NCBI GenBank assembly: GCA_020055645.1
Contig: CM034546.1
Coordinates: 74,710,001 to 74,774,000 of the forward strand
DNA from: Tomocerus qinae
Taxonomy: Eukaryota; Arthropoda; Collembola; Entomobryomorpha; Tomoceridae
Length of the DNA stretch: 64,000 nucleotides
Direction of reading: 5' to 3'
Of the stretch, positions 22,832-35,295 are shown one piece after another (within the stretch, counting starts at the first letter, position 1; every line of letters begins with the position of its first letter). Made by a program: the position numbers and the translations under genes. The notes under the pieces are model-generated. The model searched no databases. It worked only from the letters and a program-made list of their open reading frames with translations, and was not told where the DNA came from.

Positions 22832-24606
22832 CACAAACAAAATACTAATAACTTGGCAAGAGATATTTTCCAAAGCACCGAGTTCTCCCCAAAATAAAAA
22901 TAGAATATTCACGCAGATGAAATTTACTCATGTGCGGAATGACTCGTTGGATTACATTTGTATACCTAATGTTCATAAATACAAACGAGCTTATAGCAAA
23001 AACACTTTGGCCTTCAGTTCCCAATGTCAGACTAGATCGGACTTTTACTACACCTACATGGAACACTACACTGGAGTACCACTCACTCACACAACGAGAT
23101 ACAAAATGTACTTCACGCTGTAATTTCCTAGCAAAAAATATCTATTTTTATAGCAGTGACAACGCATCCTGTTACAAGCCATGAAAAGGGAAAACTCGTA
23201 AATCTTAAGCATAGGTACTTATCACGATGCTACTGTATAGATTATAATATAGTTTCCTTCTTCATCCTCCAGCTACTAATTGCATAATAATATAGTGGAG
23301 GTATAGTAGTAGTACTAATACACATTCTACATGGGTGTCGGCACAGCCAAGTACTGATAAATCTAAAGTAATGGTAACACAATTTAATTAATTGTTTGAT
23401 CAATTAATTGTCATGTCGAAACGGAAGCAGACCCCATCACGAGAGGAAACCATTCAATCGATTTAAGTGTTGATTTAATATGTGTGGTGGAGTTGTTGCT
23501 TTGTAGCTATGCAAAATCTGTTCGCTTCCATTTGGCAAGGCGAACAATCAATAATTGCATATTGCCGTGCCTCTATGTTATGTGATTATGTCTTAATCAT
23601 CTAATGTTACAATCATGAAATTAATTTTTATAGCCAATCAATGACATTTAAATGATTTATTGCTAACGTATGGGATACACATTGCTACTACGGTACAGGA
23701 TACACGTTATCACAATTATCAGACTGTAGCTGCAAAATCATGCCGTAGTTAAGCATAATTAATTACAAATTCGATATGTAAATGTCTGTTAGACCGCCAA
23801 GTAGTCACATATTTCCACTTGACTACATACTGATCGACAGGTTGAATAAGGTTGTAGTAATTCTAATACCATCTAGACCACCAGGACGTTTTCTCATGCC
23901 GTAGAGACTAGATTTAATCAAAAATACTACATACCTAAATTTTATTAGGTAGCTTAGGTAGTATGAGGTGATTGTTCTAAGATAAAAATACCCTACTTTT
24001 TGAAGTGCGAAGAAAGAATTCAAGACATGCGTTGATGATGAACAAGGCTTAGGTATCAATCAAGCGTTGAGCATTATTGGGAAAAATACATTTGTTGACA
24101 TTACGAAATTAATGAACAATACCACTAAATAAGGACATTATATTTCAGGGTTTCCTTGAATAAGTTTGTTCAACAAAGTTATTTAATTTAAGCATAGTTC
24201 AGCTTTATTCAACTAAAATCAGGCTTAGTTATATAAATATTTACTAGTTATGCAAATGGCAGTCACAAAACAAAGAAAACAGCCACCGCTCTTTCTCCAT
24301 TGTCAAAGTTTTCATATTCCGTGAAATGGATGAAGCAAGCGTTTGCATGTAGTTGTTACCTGTACAGCAAAAGAAATTAGCAGTTGGTACCATTATGTAT
24401 GTCCCTTGATATTAAGTTCTGCTTACTTATGTGCCATGTAGCTTATATCTTTCATGTAAAATTCATGTATTTACATAGGTAATTATTTAGCCTATAAAAA
24501 CTGGATTGGACGAGCGTCGGTTGCAAGTGTTTATTCAGAACCCGAATCATTATCGTATTGCCCATGACTGTCGTCCTGAAATTTAAATATAAATTGTTGA
24601 AAGTTG
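22832..24606. other. intergenic, no gene seen
   Basis: Includes the nicotinamidase promoter. Overlapping short frames at 22821-23184 have no coding signature. An A/T palindrome (AATTAATTG ... CAATTAATT) lies near 23385-23410. Confidence 0.4.
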
Positions 24607-24644
24607 AATACTATAATGTATAATTTATTATACATTATAGTATT
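24607..24644. repeat. perfect 17-bp stem hairpin just after the F-box gene stop
   Basis: AATACTATAATGTATAA is followed by a 4-nt loop and its exact reverse complement. On the minus strand it starts two bases after the F-box gene stop codon, so it would sit at the beginning of that mRNA's 3' UTR. Confidence 0.6.
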
Positions 24645-24645
24645 T

Positions 24646-26723
24646 TTATTTATGATTATTTATATCAGTTTTTACAACGAGGAGCAGCCTGATAAATCGT
24701 CCATGGAGTCCCAAGCTGTGAATGTGATTTTTCATTTTCCAGGAGCTACGCAACATTTCTAGCCTAGGACATCTCAAAACAGCATCAGCAATTGCATTTT
24801 GATTAAGCTGTTTTATTTGAACAGAAAATATTAATGTTGATAAATGCAAATAAGTAAAAGACATGTCAGAATCGCGCACTCTCAGATTTACTGTTAAACT
24901 ATAGTCTATACTTATATACAATTATTATAACCTTTTTGTTTGAAGAAATGTCCAGGAATTTTAGATTGGGTAACGCCAGTCTGTTTAGAAAGGCATCAGT
25001 GATATTGGGACACTTTTTGATAGTTAGCCTTTTCAGATCTAGAAAAAATAAAATATTAAGTGATTTATGATGGATAGTATTAATCAATGAAAATTACTTA
25101 ATTAAGATTTACTTTTCATATTGTTAACAGAGTAATTTCCAGTAAGACCATAATTGGTAACCCCATCACAATGAGAAAGTTCGAAAGTGAAAACTCTGCC
25201 ACAAAATCCTGGGTTTCCAAAAATATTCTGCAAAACACTATCATCCAAAATGTTGCTGCATCTGAAAAGACGAATTTCTTGCAAATTTGGAAATCTAAGC
25301 AGAATTGAATTGTCTAAACGAGTTCCATTGGAAGATAATCCGCGAATATGGAGTCTTCGAATGCTATTTGGAGTTAGGATTTGCAGAATGGTTTGGTAAT
25401 TTCCAAACTCTCCATGTTTTGGCATTGTTGAATACTTTTGCTGGCTTTTGATTTCAAAATCGTCCAAAAATGTAAGATCTCGAAGGAAATCCCAATTACC
25501 TACATCTTCCGATGGTCCAAAAGACCTCGCCTTGACATGAAGGAGTCGAAGCTTAGAAGATTTGCGGCTCATGACGTCATACACGGATTTCGGGAAATAA
25601 TCCTTCCAAGCAAGTTTCAACTGTTCCAGTAGGGGTTGGTTGTCCAAGAATTTTGCAATATTATTCCTCGATTCATACATTGCTTGAATTTTTACTGTAG
25701 TTAGTGACGGAAAAGTAACGTCAGCGATTCCCGACGAAACTTTCCAAAATTCTGGCAGCATTATTTCCAGAAAACATAATTTGGCAATGTTATTTTGCAA
25801 AATTGAAGAAATAGCAGTCATAAGCGGAGCTGATCCCACCACGCCGATTGAATTGTCGACAAAGCCAAAATTCTGTAGCTTGTTGACATTTCTGGACAAA
25901 AGGGTCATATTTCTGATTAATCTGTCAAGTTCCTGATGTGAAACTGAAGTGGACGAAGTTCCTGGACGAAAAATAACGACCTTTTTCAATTTACTGAAAT
26001 CTTGAGCAAATTCGTCCAAGTTCAATTTGCACATCAGAATAATATTGGAAGACAATGTTTCCAAGCTCCTCATTTCTCTCAGAATGGTTTCCATTGCCCC
26101 TTGAAAAGCAAAGGAAGGTGCAATGGCCAACTGGCTAAATCTATAGCCTGTTCGTGGCGTCTGGATAAACTGAGAAATCTTCAATCCCTTCATCGACCGG
26201 AGAATTGCAGATGAAGATACACGGCGACGATTCTGTGCTTCAGCAGGAAGAGAATTTACAAAGACAACCTTAACATTTCGGCAAACCATAGTTGAATCAT
26301 CTTGGGGAATCAGCTGTTGTGGTGATGACGGTAGCATAAAGAAATTTCTCCAGCATTTCTCTTTGAAGAATTCCGAACCGTCAACTGAATTCTTAATAAG
26401 ACGGTTTACCAGTCTCAAGTCGGCAAACTCACGATAGGATAAAAAGCTCCCGAGCGTATCCCAAATCTAAAATTAAGAAAGGTATTTAAAATTGTAAAAT
26501 TGATAAATTGAATATTATTATAAAATAAAAATCGTAATGATGGAGAAATTCTATAACAAGTGGACACTAACAATCAATAACCTTCATTTTATTAGAATAA
26601 ATAGGTTTTAATGAAAAAGATATTAACATATTTACACTTCTAATAGTAATAAAGTTTTTTATGAGTGATTGGAAATACCAGTTCATTTCGAAAGACTATA
26701 TCCATTATAGAAATTTCAGTCAT
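24646..26723 (-). CDS. F-box / leucine-rich-repeat protein (about 555 aa)
   Basis: Exons are 26723-26679, 26466-25113, 25038-24932 and 24807-24646, all with GT-AG borders and matching phase. The N-terminus (MDIVFRNEL, then IWDTLGSFLSYREFADLRLVN) is an F-box interrupted by an intron. It is followed by about 450 residues with irregular leucine-rich repeats (RRLHIRGLS, LQEIRLFRCSNILDDSVLQNI, LKRLTIKKCPNITDAFLNRL, LKFLDIS), the FBXL pattern. Such proteins are substrate adaptors of SCF ubiquitin ligases; the substrate is unknown. The last exon is odd: after RCPRLEMLR the annotated frame continues to the stop at 24646-24648, but the neighbouring frame reads a more protein-like tail (GTPWTIYQAAPRCKN) to an earlier stop, suggesting a one-base frameshift or sequencing error near 24725. 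Confidence 0.8.
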
Positions 26724-28013
26724 TTTTGAAGTCGTAATAAATATTTTCCAGAGCCTTCTATTATTATCTGTTTCACACTTGCACTGTTTGACTGGCTGCT
26801 TTCGTATTATAAACGTTGTATGCGACCTGGCTTCATTGTTATCTCAAAGTAAACATCTCAAGTTTTTAGTTACATAACGTTATCACCGGATACAGATTAG
26901 TAATTCGCAATAACATGTAGCTCATGAAAAGTCGTTTGCTTGCTTATATACAGAGCAAATAAAAGAATTTACTTGCCACACTAAAATTCGTTTACGAGTT
27001 GCAGTCAAAAGCAATAATATTTACATAAGTCGCAATATAATTACAATACGATGCAATCAATACCTCTTTGCACAAATAACAAAAAGGAGTTATAGATTAA
27101 ACTACATTATGATTCGTTGCATAACGAGTGTTAAGTATTTTATATCTTCAGCAAAACAAGTTAAGTACTAATAGTCTGATGGCTAGGTATTAGGTACACA
27201 TTATATCCTGCAATATAACCACAGTTTTTCCACTTCAGTTTACGTGCATTTATATATGCACTTATTGAAAAGGAATGACCTGTACTCAAAAGTGAAATTA
27301 TTTCAGTGCATATGCACTGGTTATGTAATATATAAACCATGTGTGGTTATAATATTGATTTTGAACATTATGTATTAAAACTCAAAATTTTGGAACATCT
27401 TATTCCACATATTCACAAACATGACACATCTTCTTATCTTATTATAATACATTCCATTATATTTGGAATTATACTACTTGTTTTTAACAAAACTTTTAAC
27501 GCTGAAATCAATCTATAACTCCGTCTTTGTATATAGAGAGAAGGTTCTTATCAATCAATGTACATGTTTTATTTACGTTATAGGGAGTGGGCTGCATCTG
27601 CAGTAGTAGTGTAGCTAAATCCGGAAAGTCACATTTTTAATAATGTACCTTGCACCCTATTCATTAAACTAATACACGTACCTGATATAGGTATAAAATT
27701 AGAAATGGACCTTCAAGACAAATAAAAGATTTTTATTTCATGATAAAATGGTTTGTTACATTTTAGCCATAGGGTTGCGTTTTGCTTGAATTAAAGTTTA
27801 ACAGATGACATTAGTTTTGTCCATTTTATCCAAGAAATTATTTTTTTTCTGATGTTACCCTGGAATAAATCAATTCCCCTTGCATTTCACTCACCGCAAC
27901 TCTGATTTTGGAGATAATGTGACTTCGTGGCTGGTCACATTATTATGTTAGGCAGTAAGCCGACGATAGGTAGGCCACTTAAACATTTCAGGATAAAATG
28001 GACGGTTTCGTAT
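26724..28013. other. intergenic, no gene seen
   Basis: AT-rich upstream flank of the F-box gene and left flank of the nested transposons. No gene recognised. Confidence 0.4.
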
Positions 28014-28015
28014 TA

Positions 28016-29170
28016 CCGTAAGTCGTAAACATCGATGTAGTTCCGCTTACCCATACTGTGTATTCGTGACAGGGTTGTGGGTCGGGTTTTTTATGGGTTG
28101 GGGTTTTTTGGGTTTTTTGGCAAAAAACCCACCCCGCTTTACTTAAAAAACCCCGGGTTTATTGGGTTTTTTGGGTTTTTTACAAAACATACAAAAATGT
28201 GCATTACAGCTCCATCTAGATACGCAATACATACTAATTTCTATTCCAAAATGTAAGCAAATGCATAATCAGGTGGAAACAAATATAGCTTCTACACTTC
28301 TACGCGTAATTAATGTATCGTAATGTGAGGACTATGGACTATAATAATATTAGTTTTATGTATACTTTAGTCATTGCATTGTAAAGATTATGTTTATAAT
28401 ATTGTTGTACACATAATTTCTATTTATCACTTACATATTCATTACTGTAATGCTTTGCAATTAAAGCTTCAAATTAACAAAGGAATAATTTCATAAAGTC
28501 GATAAGCCGGTAATCAGTAAAATATTATAGTGCTTAATATTTCACTAGTTGTTATCAAACAGTAATAATAATATAGGTGTTCACAAAAATATTGCATTTG
28601 CTACGTTACAACATAATAAAATTAAACTTTTATGCTTTATTTTTTCTTTTCATTGACGTAAGTAATAGTAGTTGACACGGTTGTTGTTGTTGTCAGCTGT
28701 AGTTTTCATATATGGTATGTATATGCTTGTATTTATACCTATAGTTATATAAAAAAACCTTAAACCCAAAAAACCCAAAAAACCCGGGGTCGAGGGTTTT
28801 TTCCTAAAAAACCCGGGTTTTTCGATACCTTGATTCATGATAAAGTTGGTAAAAGGCATGCAGATTTAAAGATAAGATAAAATAGATAGTACATGTGTAG
28901 GTACTAAAGAAGTAAGAACTGAGACTTGAGAGATAGGTTCTGGGTATCTAGCATTGCGGTCTGCATTCACTCTGAAATAACAGAAGCAGAGGAAGAACGA
29001 GTATTTTTGACTCCAAAAAGACCTACCTTACCTACGGGTCAATTTGAATTACATTTTAGGCATTATACCAATATTAAGTCAAGGCTTTTAAAAGGTTAAT
29101 AAATTAAGTGAAGAAACTTCGATGAAAAAGGTCACTAAGTAGTTAAATGTTCATTGTACAGTACCACTCA
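28016..29170 (+). mobile_element. mariner/pogo-like remnant, copy 2, split by a hAT-type element
   Basis: The left end TA-CCGTAAGTCGTAAACATC, then GATGTAGTTCCGC, matches the terminal repeat of the element at 6885. After the nested insertion the plus strand at about 28960-29160 repeats the decayed transposase-like piece seen on the minus strand of copy 1. Shared parts are GCATTCACTCTGAAAT, then the EAEEERVFLTPKRP reading, then GTTAAATGTTCAT. No right terminus was found, so copy 2 is truncated or its end has diverged; the right coordinate is approximate. Confidence 0.5.
28070..28832. mobile_element. non-autonomous hAT-type element, 763 bp
   Basis: Flanked by 8-bp near-identical target duplications, ATTCGTGA (28062-28069) and ATTCATGA (28833-28840). 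The ends read inward as CAGGGTTGTGGGTCGGG and CAAGGTATCGAAAAACCC, both running into GGGTTTTTT tracts. Subterminal GGGTTTTTTGGG/ACCCGGGTTT repeats lie at 28077-28180 and 28760-28820 in opposite orientation. An 8-bp duplication and CAGGG-type end indicate the hAT superfamily. No transposase reading frame is present, so it would depend on a transposase supplied in trans. Confidence 0.7.
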
Positions 29171-30963
29171 ATAGTTATGCAGAAGTGTAGGATTTTTTGC
29201 ACAAATAAGACAATCTATGCAGACATAATGTAAACCTGGATATCAACATTATTATTTGTGATTGATGTTCCTATTCCTTTGGTCACGTTGCCACGTACAG
29301 CTCACTGTTGACATTAAACTGACTTTTACTGTTCAGTTCAATACTTAAAAGTGTAAAAAGTCCTAAACTTCGGACGCCAGTGGGAATTTGATTACCTACT
29401 TCTAGAGAAGAACATAGTAGCATAAATAATTTCGAAATACAAAGATTCTGCTGAGAAACAATATGTACATTTAAGTGTACAATGCACACGTATTGAGGTT
29501 TTGGTACGTATTTGTTGATTCAGTTTACTTTCATAGGATTGAAATTCAAGTGACACATTCTTTGCTTTTGTGTTATTAAATTTTTTCACCATAACCGTAA
29601 ATTCTGTTATCACGTTGCATGACATGTAAAAAGCAATAACGGCCTGTAGTTTCTAGTTTTACAGAAAACAGTTTCCAGAATGTAGAAGAATAATATTTTC
29701 TGTATAGTAAGGCACAACCCTATTTAAAATTTTCCCAATTTCAACATTGTACTAAAGGTGAGGTTTAAAAATCGTGGTGGTGTAATGAAAATCTTAACTA
29801 ACGATAGATTAAGATGCTTGTTGCAATTATAATTTGAAAATGTTCTAATAGATCTCATGGAAAAATGAAAATGCGTCAACATGCTCTCAAATAAAACCGT
29901 AAATTAAATGTAGGTATTTTGATTTCTATATGTATTGATTTATTATATAGGTAACTCGATTATCATAATATAATGTAAGTAACAACGAAAATCCGATATC
30001 TACACTAAATGGCACAAGGTATTATGCCCTTACATAATAATACCTCATATAAAATTTCAACTCATTAGAATGTTATGGCAAGTCATAAAAATAGATACAA
30101 AATTCATTTTGCTATATAAAGTTATACAGTCCAATGCCACTTGCCACCAAAACTAGGATACAAAGTTAGCAGAAGACTCAGTGGTTCAGTAGTTATAAAT
30201 CAAGTAAATGCTAACAATCTTATAGTATAATTATATAAATAAATATAAATAATATAGTATTCAGTAAATAGTATAATTATATCTATTATCTAGTAATCCA
30301 AAATTCATTAAATACCAGTACATTGCATTGCGGTAATACAGATACTTTTACTTTTCTTTCCAAATGCAAATCATAAGTTAGATGAATAAAGAGAAAGCTA
30401 AGAGAACTAAAAAAATTATATCTGTATATACCGGTTACATTAAGAATACAAACTAGAAAATTGACTTAAGCCATGGCTCGGAAAAACGATTTCATTTATA
30501 AATATTAAGTTAATTAAAATGTTCTTACACAAATCATCGTAACTAGGAAGTTCTTGTTTTCTGAGAGTATATTTCAATAATACATACATAAGTGTGATAC
30601 TATTATAGCTATTAATACAACACAAACAGTTAGTCCATTAAATCTACCACTACATTTTATTTCTACACCTCTATTTACTCTACAATATTTTCAATAGTTC
30701 CACAAGCACATAAAACTAGATATTTTTACTTAAAAAACTAAATAAACAATAAACCTGTCAATAAATTTGTAAGAAAAATCTATGAAATGACTTGAAATAA
30801 GAAAGGTTATACAATTTCAAGTAGAAAATTCGTACATTCATCATCTAAATAACGAATAATATATTAAACATGATATATTAAGTTAGAAAACAATAAAGAA
30901 TAAAATGATGAGATTCAGCTTAGAGATACTAATTAACATAACCCTTTGTTGGACATAAACTCT
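29171..30963. other. intergenic, no gene seen
   Basis: AT-rich spacer with only short chance frames on the minus strand. No gene or ordered repeat recognised. Confidence 0.4.
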
Positions 30964-32415
30964 TCAGTGACGTTCGCTCTCTGGAATAGAGACACCACAA
31001 CTAATCCAAAAGTTATTTGAAGGTGGGGGATTTGGAGGGCCTTCTGGTTCTGAATCACCTACGACGTATTCTGGGGCTGGTTGGATTTGATTTCCGTTTA
31101 GTGGTTCCCCTAAAATTGTAATTACTTTTTATTATTGATTTATAAACGACGATAATAACTGTACATGATATTGTATTACATCATACATAGTAATAGTAGG
31201 TTCTACAGTGTTATAATTTTTCAGATCATTGTTCTGTTGGAAATTACCTTGTAACATGACCTCCTCCTCGTACCGACTGAAAATTGGCAGTGTTGATGCT
31301 GGGGATGCACTACCCGCCGCAGGCAAATTCATTTCACCACCTTCAATTTGGGGTTGATGAAGCCAATTGGGTGACGAAGCGATGAGTCCTTCTCTTAGAC
31401 GTCGTATGCCCTGAGAGATCCGTGCATGTCTAGATGAAAGTCTTCTTTCCACATTTAGTTGATTCTCTCGGTCATTTGCCAAGATGACCGAGGATAAGTT
31501 GGGACGTGCAGAAGAAGTAGTTGGAGTAGGAAGCACGTGGTTTTGTAGGCGATGAGGCGACATTGAATTCCGAGCTGCCATCCATCTCGTCCGTCTGGGA
31601 TTCATCGCTGGCTCTGAGAGTGCGCTTGCACGATGTTCTTGACGGACCTGAAAGACATGAAAGTGTTGATTCGTTATGATAATTCAATCTTTAAAAAATC
31701 GATGATTGTCTTTGATTGTATAATGAATATTTAACATTTAGGTCTGTAGTTGCATCGAGACTTTATCACATAATAACAAGCTTACATCTGTTATCCAAGA
31801 ATGTCTTTGTATCCACCGGTTGACATCGGAGAGTTGTATCCTTGGATCAAATCGAACCAGATAACGAAGAATTGCTGCAGCTTCCCGTTGTCCTCTTGGG
31901 TGTTGTTGAATGTACAATTCTATTATCAACCGTCGCATGCTGGTAAGACGCAGAGGTTGGAACATGGATCTGTATCTGGAGAAGACATTTCAATAAAAGT
32001 TAGAAAATTAAATCCCGGCCTATTTGTAGCACCCATTTTTACCTTTCTTCTATAGTTAATAGTCAAAATACAAGACCAACAAAAACAAAGTCAAATATTC
32101 GATGGCTGCATAGTAATTAATTAAATACTTTACCTTCTCTGGACGAAATTATTCCTTCTTATCTCCGACATTATTATGGATATAAGATCAGAGCTGTCCA
32201 CTGGATTAGCTGAAAATAAAACCAAAAAATTAATTAAAAACAATTTTCAGGATGATTGAATGCACATTTTCTTTAACCATGGTTGCAAAATATTAATATT
32301 AATACATAGAACTATCGAAAAGTTTCAAAAAAACATTGAAAAAGCTGTTGTTGCTTTTTCAAACTTAGGGGCGTTAACTAATATAAACAATTATGAGTTA
32401 CTTACTGATATGCAT
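30964..32415 (-). CDS. unknown 271-aa protein with a basic helical block
   Basis: Exons are 32415-32406, 32209-32134, 31969-31786, 31647-31248 and 31109-30964; each border is GT-AG and the phases match. The tiny first exon supplies ATG plus three codons. Exon 3 encodes a compact, basic, probably helical block of about 55 residues (SMRRLIIELYIQQHPRGQRE, then AAAILRYLVRF, ending NRWIQRHSW) that could be a small helix-turn-helix or protein-binding domain. Exon 4 is Arg/Ser-rich and low in hydrophobics. The last exon is Pro-rich (GDSEPEGPPNPPPSNNF). No signal peptide or membrane helix is present, so the protein is probably intracellular. I do not recognise the family. The first exon is inferred only from splice phase. 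Confidence 0.5.
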
Positions 32416-32659
32416 TTCCTTAGACAGGGGGATGAGTAGCCGTTAAGGTAGTTTAGTTCGGTCCAGTGGGTAACCTCCAAAGAAAAGTCTCTAATTGCTG
32501 AAGAGCTTTTTTGTTAGCGTCTTTTCACCAGCGAAGTTGATGAGAGAATGACTTCTAATCGTCAGAGAACTTTCATTTACAAGATGTCTGGTCTTGATTT
32601 GAAAGCAGTTCCCCTTAAAATATTATAATGAGATATTAGCATACATTTACATTTCATAC

Positions 32660-32765
32660 GCACTTGCGCATTGTGAATTTTGACGACAAAGTCCATACAT
32701 ATATTACTAAAATCATCCTTCTTTGGAACAATGAAGACCGAGAACAAAGGATTGGATAAGGAATA
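32660..32765 (-). pseudogene. fragment of a Ty3/gypsy-like reverse transcriptase
   Basis: The minus strand reads SNPLFSVFIVPKKDD then FSNICMDF, close to the SPxxSPxVxVxKKDGxxRxCxDY motif at the start of gypsy-type reverse transcriptases. Only this motif survives; the rest of the polyprotein and the LTRs were not seen. It is an old fragment and has no function I can infer. Confidence 0.4.
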
Positions 32766-32964
32766 TAATAGCACCTTGTTGGTCGACTGAGCACGTCGAC
32801 TTGAGTCCAAAGTTCAAAGTTCAACGTTAGTTTTATTAAAGTGACAAAAAAGACATAGTATTCAAATGCAAATCAATTCACAATGCAAATCAAATTCAAA
32901 TGCAAATCAAAACTCAGCTAACATATTACTGCGGCTCCTCCCCCTCTATGGTCTATGGTCCACT

Positions 32965-32993
32965 GATATACCTATACGGCGTATAGGTATATC
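32965..32993. repeat. perfect 13-bp palindrome with 3-nt loop
   Basis: GATATACCTATAC, loop GGC, GTATAGGTATATC. It lies next to the reverse-transcriptase scrap in an otherwise featureless stretch (32994-33732 holds no gene I can see). Confidence 0.6.
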
Positions 32994-33732
32994 ATTCCCT
33001 GTGATATAGTTAGAAACTAAGAATATATTGGAATTATTTCGAATTTGTTGGAATTTTTTCGAATTTTTAAAGAAAATGCTTGCTTCTCTAATAATAAAAA
33101 ATCTATTGAGATTTTCAAATGATAATCCCGATTAATTTAGATAAATATAGATAAAAATAGAAAAACCTTATAAATAGAAAAGCTCATTTCAGTGATGGCC
33201 AATTTTTAAGCACGTTTCTGTAACCTTAAGGATAATCTCAAATTCTAAGATTCAATAAAAGGAAAAGACAAAGGATTTGGCAATATGGCAATGCTAGAAC
33301 AGATTCGAAAATTCTCGAAATTAAGATAAATACAATTGATGCCACATGAAAATAAAAATTTGTTTCGCTCAATTTGAAATTAAATATTTTTGTCTAGTAA
33401 AAGCACGATAATATCTGCGTGTTTTCAAAATATTTACAGGGTATGCTTAAGCTTCCTAGCACCCCCTCTAAATACATCATTGCTCATGCATATCAATTTT
33501 CCATTAATTGACTTCATTATTTTTCTAAAAAACAATTTCCACTAGCAACTTCAGTTAAAAAACCTTTGAGTCACATTCAAATATGATTGCCATATCTTCA
33601 AACTATATTTAATAATTAAAATGTAGTATTTTATAGCATTATGAAAATTTCTTAAGGGCATCTAGATTGATTTATTAATGATGGTGAATATTAAATTACT
33701 TTCATTACAGTTTCAAGCAATGGAAACAAGAA

Positions 33733-35261
33733 TTAATTAATGTTGCTAATTGAAGTTCCGTTGATTATTTGTCCATTGACAGTAACATTGAAAAGGGCAA
33801 GATTGTCCACGAATTCAATTACATTCGGTAGAATAACTTCGTCGAAGTGACAATCGTAGAGTCGAATGTCTTCAATATGGTCTTCAGGAAACCCGCGTAG
33901 GTACAAAGCGTAGTTAGCAGTAGAAGACGTTACATTGCGGATATCAATATTTCTAACGATAGGTGTGTAATTTCCAGCCGGGCCTTCTTCGTAGTAGAAA
34001 TCAATCGAGAGCGCCATTCCTCTGGTTAGACTAGGTCCCGTGTACAACTCTCTGATGTGAATATTCCTGATAAAAATGTCTTCAATAAGAGCTCCCCTTA
34101 CAGCGTTATTTTTAAATCTTAACGCCTGTTCCAAATTGGGGCTGTTCATTGAGCAGTTCTGGCAAAATATGTTTTTGGCTCCCCCGGATATTTCGCTGCC
34201 GATAGTAAAAGCGCCGTGTCCGTCTTCCATTTCGCAATTCTGGACGACAATATTTTCCGAAGTGACATTCAGTCTTCGTCCGTCAGCATTTCTTCCAGAT
34301 TTAACTGCAACGCAATCGTCCCCCGTTCTGAAATGGACGTTTTCAATCAGAACATCTTTACAAGATTCGGGATCACATCCGTCTGAGTTTGGTCCGGTGC
34401 TGTTGATAGTCACGCCTCGGACAATAACATTTTCACAGAGGACAGGATTCAGAATCCACATTGGAGAACGAATCAAAGTAATATCTTCGATCAGAACATT
34501 TTTACTACGGTGGGGCTGCACGAATTGAGGACGTAAATAATGCCCCTCCCCGAATACTCTTTCTTCAACTGGTACATTTCTCTCGACCATATCAAGAAGA
34601 ATATTTCGATCTTCCTCCTGAGTCGGGAATCCTTCGATAATTCCGCATAATTTCTCCAGATTAGAATTTCTTCCCTTCCAAGGCCACCAATGCTCACAGT
34701 CGCTATTTCCGTCAAGTACACCTGTTCCAGTGATTGCAATATTTTCAGCTTCAAAAGCATAAATAAATGGAGAGTAGTTCATAAGTTCCATTCCTTCCCA
34801 ACGACTTAAAACATTTGGATACTTGCTAGTGTCTTGAGTAAATAGAACCGTGGCTCCAGATGTCAAGTGAAGATTTACGTTACTCAAAAGCTTAATCGCG
34901 CTTGTTAAGAAGACACCCTAATTCCAACACAAAGTATCATAGATAAGCGTTAAGAAACTTTAAGCTTATTAATAAAATATTGTTGAAAAGTCATTACTGT
35001 TGGAACGACGACTCGCCCACCACCAGCAATATTACAGGTCAGTATAGCAATTTTAAAAGCATCAGTATTGTCCGTTTCCCCATCGGCTACAGCCCCGTAG
35101 TCTGTTATCACAAAATCTTGATCTGGAAAAGTTGGAGCTTTGATTCTACTGATGATTTCAGGAACCATGTGCCAAGTACTGACATCTAATGATGAAGAGC
35201 TACAGATTTCAATTCTCGATGACGACCGGTCTATTATTTCGAATTTCGTTTGAAATTTCAT
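33733..35261 (-). CDS. GH28 polygalacturonase (catalytic module)
   Basis: Hydrolyses the alpha-1,4-galacturonan backbone of pectin. Exon 35261-34998 (or from 35185) carries the N-terminal signature FVITDYGAVADGETDNTDAF and GGGRVVVPT; exon 34917-33733 carries the rest of the right-handed beta-helix. Active-site motifs are present: NSDGCD (family NTDGxD), RTGDDCVAVKSG (TGDDCIAIKSG) and GHGAFTIGSEISGG (GHG). The fourth, usually RIKT, reads RFKNN. The long N-terminal strand region (DGNSDCEHWWPWKG) resembles bacterial exo-type GH28 proteins. Many N-glycosylation sequons suggest secretion, yet this part has no signal peptide of its own. One comes from the ML-type exons immediately upstream, which are probably spliced to it. 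Acquisition of GH28 genes by gene transfer from microbes is known in several arthropod lineages. Confidence 0.88.
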
Positions 35262-35295
35262 CTGAAATTAAAGTTATTTATTTTATAACTTGTTA

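Noticed and set aside
28077..28180. G-rich GGGTTTTTT tracts resembling ciliate-type telomere repeats or G-quadruplexes
   Set aside because: They are the subterminal repeats of a hAT-type element with target duplications, which explains them fully.
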